Shown in pieces: positions 8,607-16,074 of a stretch of DNA of 22,528 nucleotides. The number at the start of each line of letters is the position of its first letter. The stretch's first letter is position 1. The stretch comes from CAZNLL01 sp964573885 (GTDB taxonomy: Bacteria; Desulfobacterota; DSM-4660; Desulfatiglandales; Desulfatiglandaceae). The notes below the pieces were generated by a model, which saw only the letters and a program-made list of their open reading frames with translations, searched no databases and had not been told where the DNA came from. Location of the stretch: NCBI GenBank assembly GCA_964573885.1, contig CAZNLL010000055.1, positions 1-22,528 of the forward strand, written 5' to 3'. A program made the position numbers and the translations under genes.

Positions 8607-11042
8607 ATGGGTGTAAGACTTAGGATAGGGATTTTGATGTGTTTCTTATGGTCCCTGCCGGGCCTCGGCGCCGGCCTCCTCCCGGCTTACGGGGCCCGCA
8701 TCACCGGGCAAGAAGGGGTCACGTCGGCCGGCCCTCAAGGCACGGAAAGGGCCCAGAGACCGGTTAGACCGAGGCCCCCCCCGTCCCCGCCCAGGGCCCC
8801 CGCTCCGGCCGCGCCTTCCCCCGAAGCCGGACCGGGCCGGGAAGACAAAGAACCCGTCCGTGAAAAAGGCACCGCCGAAGAAAAAGACGCCAGGGCTGAA
8901 CGCTTTGTGACCATTGACTTTGACAATGTGGACATCACCTTATTCATTAAGTTCATAAGCGAGTTGACGGGCAAAAACTTTGTGGTGGACAAGGCCGTTC
9001 GAGGCAATGTAACCATTATCTCCCCCACCAAGATCTCCGTGGACGAGGCTTACAAGGTCTTTGAATCGGTCCTGGAGGTACACGGGTTTACCACGGTACC
9101 GGCGGGGCGCGTCATCAAGATCGTGCCTTCGGTAAAGGCCCGCTCCAAGAGCGTGGAAACCAGGCTCAAGGAGGAGGCCGCAGCCCCTGAAGACAAGGTG
9201 GTGACCCAGCTCATCCCTTTAAAGTACGCGGACCCCGATGAATTAAAGAAACTCTTCACGCCCCTGGTCTCCAGGAGCAGCGTGATCGTATCCTATCCAC
9301 CCACGGGCATGCTGATTGTCACGGATGTGCTCTCCAACATCGACCGGCTGCTGCGCATCACCGGGGTGATTGATGTAGAGGGGACCGGAGAAGAGATATC
9401 CGTCGTTCCCCTGGAATATGCCTCCGCCCCGGAGATGGCCAAGTCTCTGACCGCCCTGTTTCAGAGGACCACCCGCCGGGTCGGCAAAAGGGCGGTCACC
9501 ATGGGCCCTTCCATCAAGGTGGCGGCCGATGAACGGACCAATGTGCTCATCGTCATGGCCTCTGAAACGGACATGCTGAAACTCAAGAAACTGATAGGCC
9601 TTTTGGACAAAAAGACCCCCCGCGGAGGGGAAGGGGTCTATGTGTATTATCTTCAGCATGCCACGGCCGAGGACCTGGCGGCGGTGTTGACGGCCCTGCC
9701 CTCCAAAGAAGGCCAGAAGAACCAGAAAGGCAAGGCCCCGGTGGTCTCCAAGGGAGTCCAGATCGTGGCGGACAAGGCCACCAATTCCTTGATCATTACC
9801 GCCAAGAAGGAGGATTATCTGGTCCTCGAGGGGGTGATCCAAAAACTGGATATCCCCCGCCAGATGGTCTACATCGAGGCCCTGATCATGGAAGTGAATG
9901 TCAACAAGGACTTTGACCTGGGCGTGGAATGGCGGGTGGCCGACCAGGTGGGAAGCCACGACGGCGGGGCCATCGCCCCCTTTGCCGGTTCCGGGGGCAT
10001 CGGGGAAGGGGGGGCCTACAGCCTTTTCCCGGGTTTTAGCACCACGGCACCCATAAGTTTTCCCAACGCCTTTTCCCTGGGCATCCTGGGTGCGGGGATC
10101 AAGGTGGGGGATTTCGTGTTCCCCACCCTGGGGGCCGTGCTCCAGGCCTATCAAAAGGACAAGGACGTCCATATCCTGTCCACGCCCCAGCTCATGACCA
10201 CGGACAACGAGGAGGCGGAGATCACGGTGGGGAAAAATGTGCCCTATGTGACCCGGCAGGAGACGTCTAGCATCGAGTTGGACTACAGCAGCTATGAATA
10301 CAAGGACGTGGGCGTGACCCTCAAGATCACCCCCCAGATCAGCCAGGAGCGCTTTGTGAGGCTCGCCATCTACCAGGAGGTGACCCGGCTTATCGTCGAT
10401 AAGGGCCTTGAGGAAGGCCGGCCCACCACCTACAAGCGGCTGGCCCAGACCACGGTGGTGATCAAGGACAAGCATACCGTGGTCATCGGGGGCCTGATCG
10501 ACGATTCCACCCAGAGTACCGACTACAAGGTGCCCTGCCTCGGAAACATCCCCGGGCTGGGATGGCTCTTCAAGTCGGTTTCCAGAACCCGGGAAAAGAC
10601 CAATCTCTATGTCTTTCTCACCCCCCATATCATTGACAACCCGGCCCAGGCCCGGGAGGTGTACCGGGAGAAAAAGGAGCAGATAGACCGGATCCGGGAG
10701 GGGGTTATCAAGATGTACGAGGGCCGGACCCAGGAGACAAAGGACATGCGGCTCTCGAACCTTGGCTATGAGCGCCTCAAAGAGGGGAAAACCGATGAGG
10801 CCATGAAATACTTCATTGAGGCCCTTCAGATCAACCCGGAAAACCCTTACGCCCTCCTCAACATGGGGGTGATTTACGAGATGCAGGGGAAGATCAATGA
10901 GGCCATGGACATGTACCAGAGGATCATCACCCTCAACCCTGATGAAAGGGCCGGGGTAGCCACCGATCCGAATAAGAAGGGCCGGAAACTCGTAGACATC
11001 GCCAGGGACAACCTGGAGGGACTCAAGAACAGGAACCCTTAG
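8607..11042 (+). CDS. gspD: Type II secretion outer-membrane secretin GspD with C-terminal TPRs
   Basis: The secretin forms the outer-membrane channel of the T2SS. The frame is open from a TTG at 8505, but ATG 8607 (preceded by GAGG, spacing about 4) gives a proper signal peptide (MGVRLRIGILMCFLWSLPGLGAG...) and 811 residues. A Pro/Arg-rich linker (about 35-98) leads to N0 (99-175, with FVTIDFDNVDITLFIKFISE), N1 (196-260), N2 (263-337) and N3 (341-418). The secretin domain is at about 420-675 and includes VPCLGNIPGLGWLFKSV (642-658) and NLYVFLTPHII. Residues 714-783 are two TPR-like motifs (NLGYERLKEGKTDEAMKYF; NMGVIYEMQGKINEAMDMY), placed where many secretins carry a pilotin-binding S domain. 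Alternative starts are ATG 8580 and ATG 8637. Confidence 0.93.
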   Translation: MGVRLRIGILMCFLWSLPGLGAGLLPAYGARITGQEGVTSAGPQGTERAQRPVRPRPPPSPPRAPAPAAPSPEAGPGREDKEPVREKGTAEEKDARAERFVTIDFDNVDITLFIKFISELTGKNFVVDKAVRGNVTIISPTKISVDEAYKVFESVLEVHGFTTVPAGRVIKIVPSVKARSKSVETRLKEEAAAPEDKVVTQLIPLKYADPDELKKLFTPLVSRSSVIVSYPPTGMLIVTDVLSNIDRLLRITGVIDVEGTGEEISVVPLEYASAPEMAKSLTALFQRTTRRVGKRAVTMGPSIKVAADERTNVLIVMASETDMLKLKKLIGLLDKKTPRGGEGVYVYYLQHATAEDLAAVLTALPSKEGQKNQKGKAPVVSKGVQIVADKATNSLIITAKKEDYLVLEGVIQKLDIPRQMVYIEALIMEVNVNKDFDLGVEWRVADQVGSHDGGAIAPFAGSGGIGEGGAYSLFPGFSTTAPISFPNAFSLGILGAGIKVGDFVFPTLGAVLQAYQKDKDVHILSTPQLMTTDNEEAEITVGKNVPYVTRQETSSIELDYSSYEYKDVGVTLKITPQISQERFVRLAIYQEVTRLIVDKGLEEGRPTTYKRLAQTTVVIKDKHTVVIGGLIDDSTQSTDYKVPCLGNIPGLGWLFKSVSRTREKTNLYVFLTPHIIDNPAQAREVYREKKEQIDRIREGVIKMYEGRTQETKDMRLSNLGYERLKEGKTDEAMKYFIEALQINPENPYALLNMGVIYEMQGKINEAMDMYQRIITLNPDERAGVATDPNKKGRKLVDIARDNLEGLKNRNP

Positions 11043-11101
11043 CCCGGGGCCCCGCCCGAGGATCTCTTACCAAGGGCGGCGGAGGACTGGAAGAGGCAAA
11101 A

Positions 11102-12790
11102 ATGAAACTTATCGGCCAGATTCTGACAGAGACATGCGGGCTTTCGGAACAAGACCTTGCCCGCGCCCTTGAGATTCAGCAGGAAAAGGGAGGCAGGCTC
11201 GGCGAAATCCTGATCCAGGAGAAAACCATTTCCGAATCCAACCTCCTAAAGGCCCTCTCCCTCCAGTTCGGGCTCCCCTTTTCCCTGACCTTGCCCACCG
11301 AGGAACTCAAGACGGGCTTCACCGAGACCGTTCCGATCCAGTTTCTCAAAAAACACAAAATGGTACCCGTTATCAAGGGCGACCAGGCCTTTGTGGCCAC
11401 CAACGATCCCCTCCAGTTTCAGCCCCTGGACGATATCCGCCTTCTTCTGGACCTGGAGCCCCTGGAGGTGGTCCTGGCCCCCCAGTCCCCCATCATCTCC
11501 CTGATCAACCTGGTCTATGATATGACCCGTGATTCCGCCGAGCAGGTGATCCAACACATGCACGAGGAAGACACGGATCTTATTCTCTCCGAGATTGAAG
11601 AGATAGGGGACCTGCTGGAAGACACAAGCGACGCCCCCATTATCAAGCTGGTCAACCATATCTTCTCCCAGGCGGTCAAGGACCGCGCCAGCGATATCCA
11701 TATCGAGCCCCTCCACGACAGGATCAAGGTGCGCTATCGGGTGGACGGCATCCTCTATGACATGCTCTACCCGCCCAAGCATATCCAATCGGCCCTGATA
11801 TCCCGGATCAAAATCATGGCCAAGCTCAATATCGCGGAGAAAAGGCTGCCCCAGGACGGCCGCATTGGCATCAGGATTGCCGATAAGAATATCGACATCC
11901 GGGTATCCACCCTCCCGACCGCCTCCGGAGAGCGGGTGGTCATGCGGCTTTTGGATAAGACCCATGTGCTTTTAAAGGTCTCGGACCTGGGCATGCGCAA
12001 GGGCCAGTTGAAGGAATTCGACCAGCTGATCCGATCCGCCTACGGGATCATCCTGGTCACCGGTCCCACGGGCAGCGGGAAGACGACCACCCTTTATGCG
12101 GCCCTGTCCACCATCCACAAGACCGATATCAATATTATCACCATCGAGGATCCCGTCGAATACCAGATCGAAGGAATCGGCCAGATCCAGGTGAACCCCA
12201 AAATAGACCTCACCTTTGCCAAGGGCCTGCGCTCCATTGTGCGCCAGGACCCGGACGTCATCCTGGTAGGGGAGATACGGGACCTGGAGACCGCTGAAAT
12301 CGCTATTCAGTCCGCCTTGACCGGTCATTTGGTCTTCTCCACCCTCCACACCAATGATTCGGCCAGTGCGGTGACCCGCCTTATTGACATGGGAATCGAG
12401 GGATTCCTGGTCACCTCCTCGGTGATCGGCATCCTGGCCCAGAGGCTGGTGCGCGTGCTCTGTGAGGACTGCAAAGAGCCCTACACCCCGGACGAGGAAT
12501 CCCTCCGGGGTATCGGGATCACCCCGGAGATGGTACAAGGAAAAACCATTTACCGGGCCAAAGGATGTTCGGCCTGCCTCCAAACCGGTTACAGGGGCAG
12601 AACGGGGATATTTGAACTCATGGTCCTCGACGACGACATCAAGAACCTCATCCTCAAAACTTCGGATGCCAATGCCATCAAACGTCAGGCCGTTGAGGGG
12701 GGCATGATCACCCTTCGAAGGGACGGTGTGCGGAAAGTCTTAGGCGGCGTCACCACCATTGAAGAGGTGTTTCGGGTGACCTACCAGTAG
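11102..12790 (+). CDS. gspE: Type II secretion ATPase GspE
   Basis: This 562-residue cytoplasmic hexameric ATPase powers pseudopilus assembly. The N-terminal N1E-like region (1-140, with GRLGEILIQEKTISE) binds GspL in known systems. Walker A is at 321-328 (GPTGSGKT), the Asp box at about 348-356 (IEDPVEYQI), Walker B at 384-394 (PDVILVGEIRD) and the His box at 407-420 (TGHLVFSTLHTNDS). A zinc-binding tetracysteine, Cys454/Cys457 and Cys489/Cys492, is complete, which separates GspE/PilB from PilT. It lies 59 bp after gspD. Its location at the end of the operon, well away from the gspF fragment, is less common than the gspE-gspF pairing. PilB of a type IV pilus is the main alternative, but the T2SS context decides. 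Confidence 0.94.
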   Translation: MKLIGQILTETCGLSEQDLARALEIQQEKGGRLGEILIQEKTISESNLLKALSLQFGLPFSLTLPTEELKTGFTETVPIQFLKKHKMVPVIKGDQAFVATNDPLQFQPLDDIRLLLDLEPLEVVLAPQSPIISLINLVYDMTRDSAEQVIQHMHEEDTDLILSEIEEIGDLLEDTSDAPIIKLVNHIFSQAVKDRASDIHIEPLHDRIKVRYRVDGILYDMLYPPKHIQSALISRIKIMAKLNIAEKRLPQDGRIGIRIADKNIDIRVSTLPTASGERVVMRLLDKTHVLLKVSDLGMRKGQLKEFDQLIRSAYGIILVTGPTGSGKTTTLYAALSTIHKTDINIITIEDPVEYQIEGIGQIQVNPKIDLTFAKGLRSIVRQDPDVILVGEIRDLETAEIAIQSALTGHLVFSTLHTNDSASAVTRLIDMGIEGFLVTSSVIGILAQRLVRVLCEDCKEPYTPDEESLRGIGITPEMVQGKTIYRAKGCSACLQTGYRGRTGIFELMVLDDDIKNLILKTSDANAIKRQAVEGGMITLRRDGVRKVLGGVTTIEEVFRVTYQ

Positions 12791-12848
12791 GGGGCGGGCC
12801 CAGGGGCCGAGCCAAATTTAACGCTTCACACAATGTGGAGGTCGGGTT

Positions 12849-13271
12849 ATGAAGAAAATAGCTGTTTTCTTTGTATGTCTGGTTGTCTTCACGGGATTTG
12901 CGTCCACCAAGGCCAACGCGTTTCTAATCCCCTTTTGGGATGATGACGGGTATGTCTATGTCTTTTCGGCCTTTGGGGGAGAGGGGGGATTCTTGGCCCT
13001 TCACGGTACAGACGGCCACTGTCCTGTCACGGGCACCGCCTGGATCAACGGCACCACCCTGGTCGTGGGAGGCCACGCCTCGGGCTTTGAGATCGTAGAC
13101 GAGGTGCTCGAATATGCTGATTATGATTTCCGGGCTCTGGTAGATATGGCCACCTTGCAGGGGCCCATGACCTGGTGGAACACCTGTTTTGAGTTTGGAG
13201 GGACCACAACGCTCCATTTCGGCATTCCCCCGACCACGGTGGAAAAGACCGTTAACCGGACCAGGAGATAG
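12849..13271 (+). CDS. Small exported protein of unknown function
   Basis: I do not recognise this 140-residue protein. It has a clear Sec signal peptide (MKKIAVFFVCLVVFTGFAS...) with a likely cleavage after ANA (Ala24|Phe25). The mature part is about 116 residues, rich in Gly, Thr and aromatic residues, with exactly two cysteines (Cys58 and Cys113) that could form a disulfide, and a basic tail ending NRTRR. No lipobox or membrane anchor was seen. A good ribosome site (GTGGAGGT) precedes ATG 12849. It follows gspE after 58 bp on the same strand and is the last gene of the block, so a T2SS substrate or accessory periplasmic factor is plausible but unproven. Confidence 0.72.
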   Translation: MKKIAVFFVCLVVFTGFASTKANAFLIPFWDDDGYVYVFSAFGGEGGFLALHGTDGHCPVTGTAWINGTTLVVGGHASGFEIVDEVLEYADYDFRALVDMATLQGPMTWWNTCFEFGGTTTLHFGIPPTTVEKTVNRTRR

Positions 13272-13275
13272 GCTG

Positions 13276-13352
13276 TGGTGGGCCGTACAGGAATCGAACC
13301 TGTGGCCAACGGATTAAAAGTCCGCTGCTCTACCTAACTGAGCTAACGGCCC
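13276..13352 (-). tRNA. tRNA-Lys (anticodon TTT)
   Basis: The minus strand folds as a standard 77-nt tRNA with encoded CCA. The acceptor stem is GGGCCGT/ACGGCCC, the D arm has GCTC/GAGC with an AGTTAGGTA loop, and the anticodon arm is GCGGA-CTTTTAA-TCCGT, which places TTT as the anticodon. The variable loop has five bases and the T arm is ACAGG-TTCGATT-CCTGT. Discriminator A and CCA occupy 13279-13276. It is convergent with the exported-protein gene, four bases away, and has its own promoter. Confidence 0.96.
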
Positions 13353-13364
13353 ACAAATTTATTT

Positions 13365-13393
13365 TTATTAGCACCTGTACGGCCCTTTGTCAA
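13365..13393 (-). promoter_or_regulatory. Sigma70-type promoter of tRNA-Lys
   Basis: On the minus strand a perfect -35 box TTGACA (13393-13388) is followed, after exactly 17 bases, by TAATAA (13370-13365), close to the TATAAT consensus. Transcription would start near 13358, a few bases before the tRNA 5' end at 13352, as is usual for tRNA genes. The spacer contains a 12-base copy of the tRNA 3' end. Confidence 0.75.
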
Positions 13394-13433
13394 AGCCTTT
13401 TTTCGCGGATGGATTTCGGGTAATGCATAAGAA

Positions 13434-14471
13434 TCACGAGAGGTTAAACAAGTTTTCGCGGATGAGGCTACGCTCTTCCCGGTTCGGAAGGTAGGGGTAG
13501 TTCCACTGCTTCACGCCGGGGAGGCAGTTGCCAAAGGGCCGGTTACAGGCCACCTCCCCTTCAGGCTCATGACACCCGGTGGTCATGAAGGGAACACCGG
13601 AATCGATAATGCCTGGGAGTTGGTCACGGGCTATACCGAAATCGGTGATACGCCCTTCTTGATCAAAGTCCATGGCCCCATATCCACTAAGGCCCTCTTC
13701 AATGAGGTAACGGGCCAGTTGCACCCGCAGATAGGCAGACCAGGGGGGCTGCGGCCTTTCCTCCAGCCTGGATCCTCTTTCCGCAAAAAAAGAGAAGAGG
13801 TGGTTGGCCACGCCCATGTGCCAGAGCCTGTCCATAAGGGAGATCATCTCCTTTTCCGTCTCTTCCATACCCACCATCAGGTGGGCCCCCACATGGGGCG
13901 GGCCAAAAACCTCCAGGCCCTGTTCCAGGATCTCCCAGTATTTTTCCCACTTGTGGGGACCTGAAACCCCCTTGCCCCGGTATTTGTCAAACAACTCGGG
14001 GGTGGCCAAATCAAGGGCTACGCCGATCTTGTCCGCCCCCGCATCCTTCATGGCCACCAGGGCGTCATCATTCAAGATGGTTGGGCTGATCAGGATGGAT
14101 ACAGGGAGGGCGGTTTCGTCCCTGAGACGTTCCGTCATCTTCAGGGTGGCGTCCCGGCACTTGCCATTGGTGATCATGGAAATACAGGTCCGCTTCACAT
14201 AGGAAGGGGCCCTTCGAATGGCCTCTGTGGTCTTATCCATGGAAAACAGGGGCCAGTCCACATGGATGAAGCTCTTGTCCCTGTAATTCCCGGGCCGGCC
14301 CCTGGCGAGACCGCAATAGGCGCAGTTGGCGGAACACCCCTCAGGATAATGCACCAAAAGGTTGACGCAACGATTTACCGCACCACGGTACATCCTGCCC
14401 GGGACCAGACCGAGGGAAATGGCCGTGGCAAGGCTCATCTTGGTGAATTCAGGGCTTTCTTGTTTCGTCAT
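13434..14471 (-). CDS. BioB-like radical SAM protein, candidate LipS1/LipS2-type lipoyl synthase
   Basis: This 345-residue radical SAM enzyme may insert sulfur into octanoyl chains on lipoyl carriers. The CX3CX2C motif for the SAM-cleaving [4Fe-4S] cluster is at Cys46, Cys50 and Cys53 (GCSANCAYCGLARG). The TIM-barrel core includes ISMITNGKC, SILISPTIL and DKIGVALDLATPE. Near the C-terminus, Cys300, Cys309 and Cys316 (CX8CX6C, with CNRPFGNC and WNYPYLP) could hold an auxiliary cluster, as lipoyl synthases do. The context is 40 bp after lplA, with a GcvH-like gene just before that. LipS1/LipS2 enzymes normally act as a pair; only one is here. ATG 14471 is chosen; in-frame TTG 14501 and GTG 14492 are possible earlier starts. 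The family is confident, the substrate is inferred from context. Confidence 0.7.
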   Translation of the reverse strand: MTKQESPEFTKMSLATAISLGLVPGRMYRGAVNRCVNLLVHYPEGCSANCAYCGLARGRPGNYRDKSFIHVDWPLFSMDKTTEAIRRAPSYVKRTCISMITNGKCRDATLKMTERLRDETALPVSILISPTILNDDALVAMKDAGADKIGVALDLATPELFDKYRGKGVSGPHKWEKYWEILEQGLEVFGPPHVGAHLMVGMEETEKEMISLMDRLWHMGVANHLFSFFAERGSRLEERPQPPWSAYLRVQLARYLIEEGLSGYGAMDFDQEGRITDFGIARDQLPGIIDSGVPFMTTGCHEPEGEVACNRPFGNCLPGVKQWNYPYLPNREERSLIRENLFNLS

Positions 14472-14511
14472 GGGTGGATGCGACCCTTTCACGCTTAACA
14501 ACCCGGGCCCC

Positions 14512-15579
14512 CTAAAGCCTGACCTGGTTTTCCTTGGCCTTGAGGATGGCCTTTGTCAAGGTGGGGACATCAAGGCCGTAGATCAGGTCTTTGTGCCACA
14601 CAGAGGCCAGGTTCTCTTCAATACTCTCTTTACGGGCGGAACTCCATTTGAGGGCATTTTCCAGGCGGTGGAGGGCCTCGGTGGTGGTAAAAAAATCCCC
14701 GGTAATCACCACATTTTCTATCGCCCCGCCGGAAAGGGCCAGATAGATCTCCAAAAGCCCCCCTCTGGTCTTGAGCCGCCCGATGCCCATCCCCGCCTTG
14801 GGGTGCTTGTGGGTAAAGATCCATGCCGGGTTGGCATACCTCTCCTCAATGTAGTGGCGGATCATGTCCTCTTCCCATGGTTCGGGCCTGTCTTCCCGGA
14901 GTTCGACGTGGAAGGTCTCTTCAAAGGCCTCTTCAATGGACTGGGCCACCCTCTTCACCGAGATGTCCCACCCCAGTTCCCGCCGGACGGTGGTCATGCG
15001 CTGACTGAAGCAATTATACCCCTTGTCCTGGATCTTCACCAAAGGGGTGTTCATAATGTCGGTCATGAGTTTCACATCAAAGTCCACGAGAAGACTGGTA
15101 TGAAAAAGGAGGCTCTTTCCCGTCTCTGATGCGGCGGAGAGCCCCGCGATCTTTTTGCCTCCCACTTCAAGGTCGTTCTTGGGCTGAAAGCGGGCCTGGA
15201 TACCCAGTCTCTCCAAGGCCTCTATGAGTACCAGACTCATGGATTCAAAGACCCCTCCCACGCCCTTCTTCATACCCGGATAGTCCACGTCAATACCCAG
15301 ACCCAGGGCCACCATCTGGGGCCCCATAATCACCGTACCTCCCCCCGTGCTCCTACGGCTGAACTCAATCCCCCGGGCCCGGCACCTGTCGAGCCTCAGG
15401 GCCGCCTCAATGTCCTGATATTTACCCACAATGACGGAGGGGATAAAGGTATACAGATGAAGAACGGGGGGGGATTGGTTGAGCGCCACCGATTGGGGCA
15501 GGGTATCGTCTATGGCCAGACCCCGGGCCGTGGTAAGGGGGGTGTCCAATTCCCTGAATAAACGCCAGTAAGCACCCAT
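14512..15579 (-). CDS. lplA: Lipoate-protein ligase A family protein
   Basis: This 355-residue cytoplasmic ligase should activate lipoate or octanoate with ATP and transfer it to a carrier lysine. The N-terminal BPL/LplA catalytic domain (about 1-245) shows the RRSTGGGTVIMGP loop (75-87), the counterpart of the RRxSGGGxV motif. It also shows NDLEVGGKKIAG (135-146), in which Lys143 aligns with the catalytic lysine. The C-terminal region (about 255-345, starting THKHPKAGMGIGRLKTRGG) matches the LplA accessory domain, so both halves that are split in sLplAB-type systems are in one chain here. It starts 15 bp after the GcvH-like stop and ends 40 bp before the radical SAM gene. A pure salvage enzyme is the main alternative to a role in de novo assembly. 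Confidence 0.87.
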   Translation of the reverse strand: MGAYWRLFRELDTPLTTARGLAIDDTLPQSVALNQSPPVLHLYTFIPSVIVGKYQDIEAALRLDRCRARGIEFSRRSTGGGTVIMGPQMVALGLGIDVDYPGMKKGVGGVFESMSLVLIEALERLGIQARFQPKNDLEVGGKKIAGLSAASETGKSLLFHTSLLVDFDVKLMTDIMNTPLVKIQDKGYNCFSQRMTTVRRELGWDISVKRVAQSIEEAFEETFHVELREDRPEPWEEDMIRHYIEERYANPAWIFTHKHPKAGMGIGRLKTRGGLLEIYLALSGGAIENVVITGDFFTTTEALHRLENALKWSSARKESIEENLASVWHKDLIYGLDVPTLTKAILKAKENQVRL

Positions 15580-15594
15580 GACACATGCCCCGTA

Positions 15595-16035
15595 CTAGGT
15601 GGCCTTGGCCTTTTCCTCTTCAGCCACCTTGATCTCCCTCGCGATGAAATCGGCTACCGCATCCCCCTGCATTAAGTTGCCCAAGTCGGAATCAAGGGAT
15701 TCGGCCTCGATGACCAGGATCCATCCCTTTCCATAAGGGTCCGAATTGATCAGGCTCGTATCCTCTTCAAGCTCTTCGTTGATTTCCACGATCTCTCCGG
15801 ACACGGGCGCCACCAGCTTGCCGATCCATTTGCGGGACTGGATCTTTCCGCAGACCTCCCCCTGGCTCACGTCATCTTCCTCTTCGGGCAGGTCGACAAA
15901 TACGATATCTCCTGCCTCTTTCTGAAAGAAATCATTCATGCCCACGGTCACCTTTGTCCCTTCCACCCGGGCCCAGCTGTGCTCCTCGTGATAGTAAAGC
16001 TCATCGGGCATTTCATAGCCTTCAATGTTCGCCAT
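15595..16035 (-). CDS. GcvH-like lipoyl carrier protein with divergent lipoylation motif
   Basis: This 146-residue protein has the GcvH/biotinyl-lipoyl hammerhead fold pattern: YHEEHSWARVEGTKVTVG, then a GDIVFVDLP strand, and after it the lysine turn and APVSGEIVEINEEL. Aligning the PVSGE anchor puts the lipoyl lysine at Lys69 in QSRKWIGKLVAP, where canonical GcvH has ESVKAxSxxxxP. So the target lysine is kept but its surroundings are changed. The protein is longer and more acidic than usual GcvH (about 125-130 residues), with a charged tail AREIKVAEEEKAKAT. The ATG at 16035 has a strong AGGAGGT ribosome site eight bases upstream, so the upstream 16-codon extension is rejected. No gcvT or gcvP is nearby; lplA and a radical SAM gene follow directly. 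It may be a GcvH paralog used as a lipoyl assembly or redox carrier. Confidence 0.8.
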   Translation of the reverse strand: MANIEGYEMPDELYYHEEHSWARVEGTKVTVGMNDFFQKEAGDIVFVDLPEEEDDVSQGEVCGKIQSRKWIGKLVAPVSGEIVEINEELEEDTSLINSDPYGKGWILVIEAESLDSDLGNLMQGDAVADFIAREIKVAEEEKAKAT

Positions 16036-16074
16036 ATCCACGGACCTCCTTTTCTTTTTTTGTGGAATCACTCC

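Noticed and set aside
9243..10628. 461-codon open frame antisense to gspD
   Set aside because: It lies fully inside the secretin gene, has a low-complexity His/Asp/Gly-rich product typical of antisense GC-rich frames, and no recognisable motif.
73..12790. Type IV pilus rather than T2SS operon
   Set aside because: GspK without Glu5, the GspG calcium-loop signature, GspN, the ExeA/ExeB-like pair and a GspD-type secretin with N0-N3 all point to T2SS; pilT and pilC-type genes are not seen.
12791..12848. Possible terminator after gspE
   Set aside because: The GGGCGGGCCCAGGGGCC run can pair loosely, but no T-run follows, so no intrinsic terminator is claimed.
13434..14471. Radical SAM gene as canonical lipA or bioB
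   Set aside because: It lacks the N-terminal CX4CX5C of LipA, and I see no BioB YNHNLDTS-like motif; the CX3CX2C position and C-terminal cysteines differ.
14362..15129. 255-codon plus-strand frame over lplA and the radical SAM start
   Set aside because: Overlaps two genes with clear motifs on the minus strand and shows no family signature.
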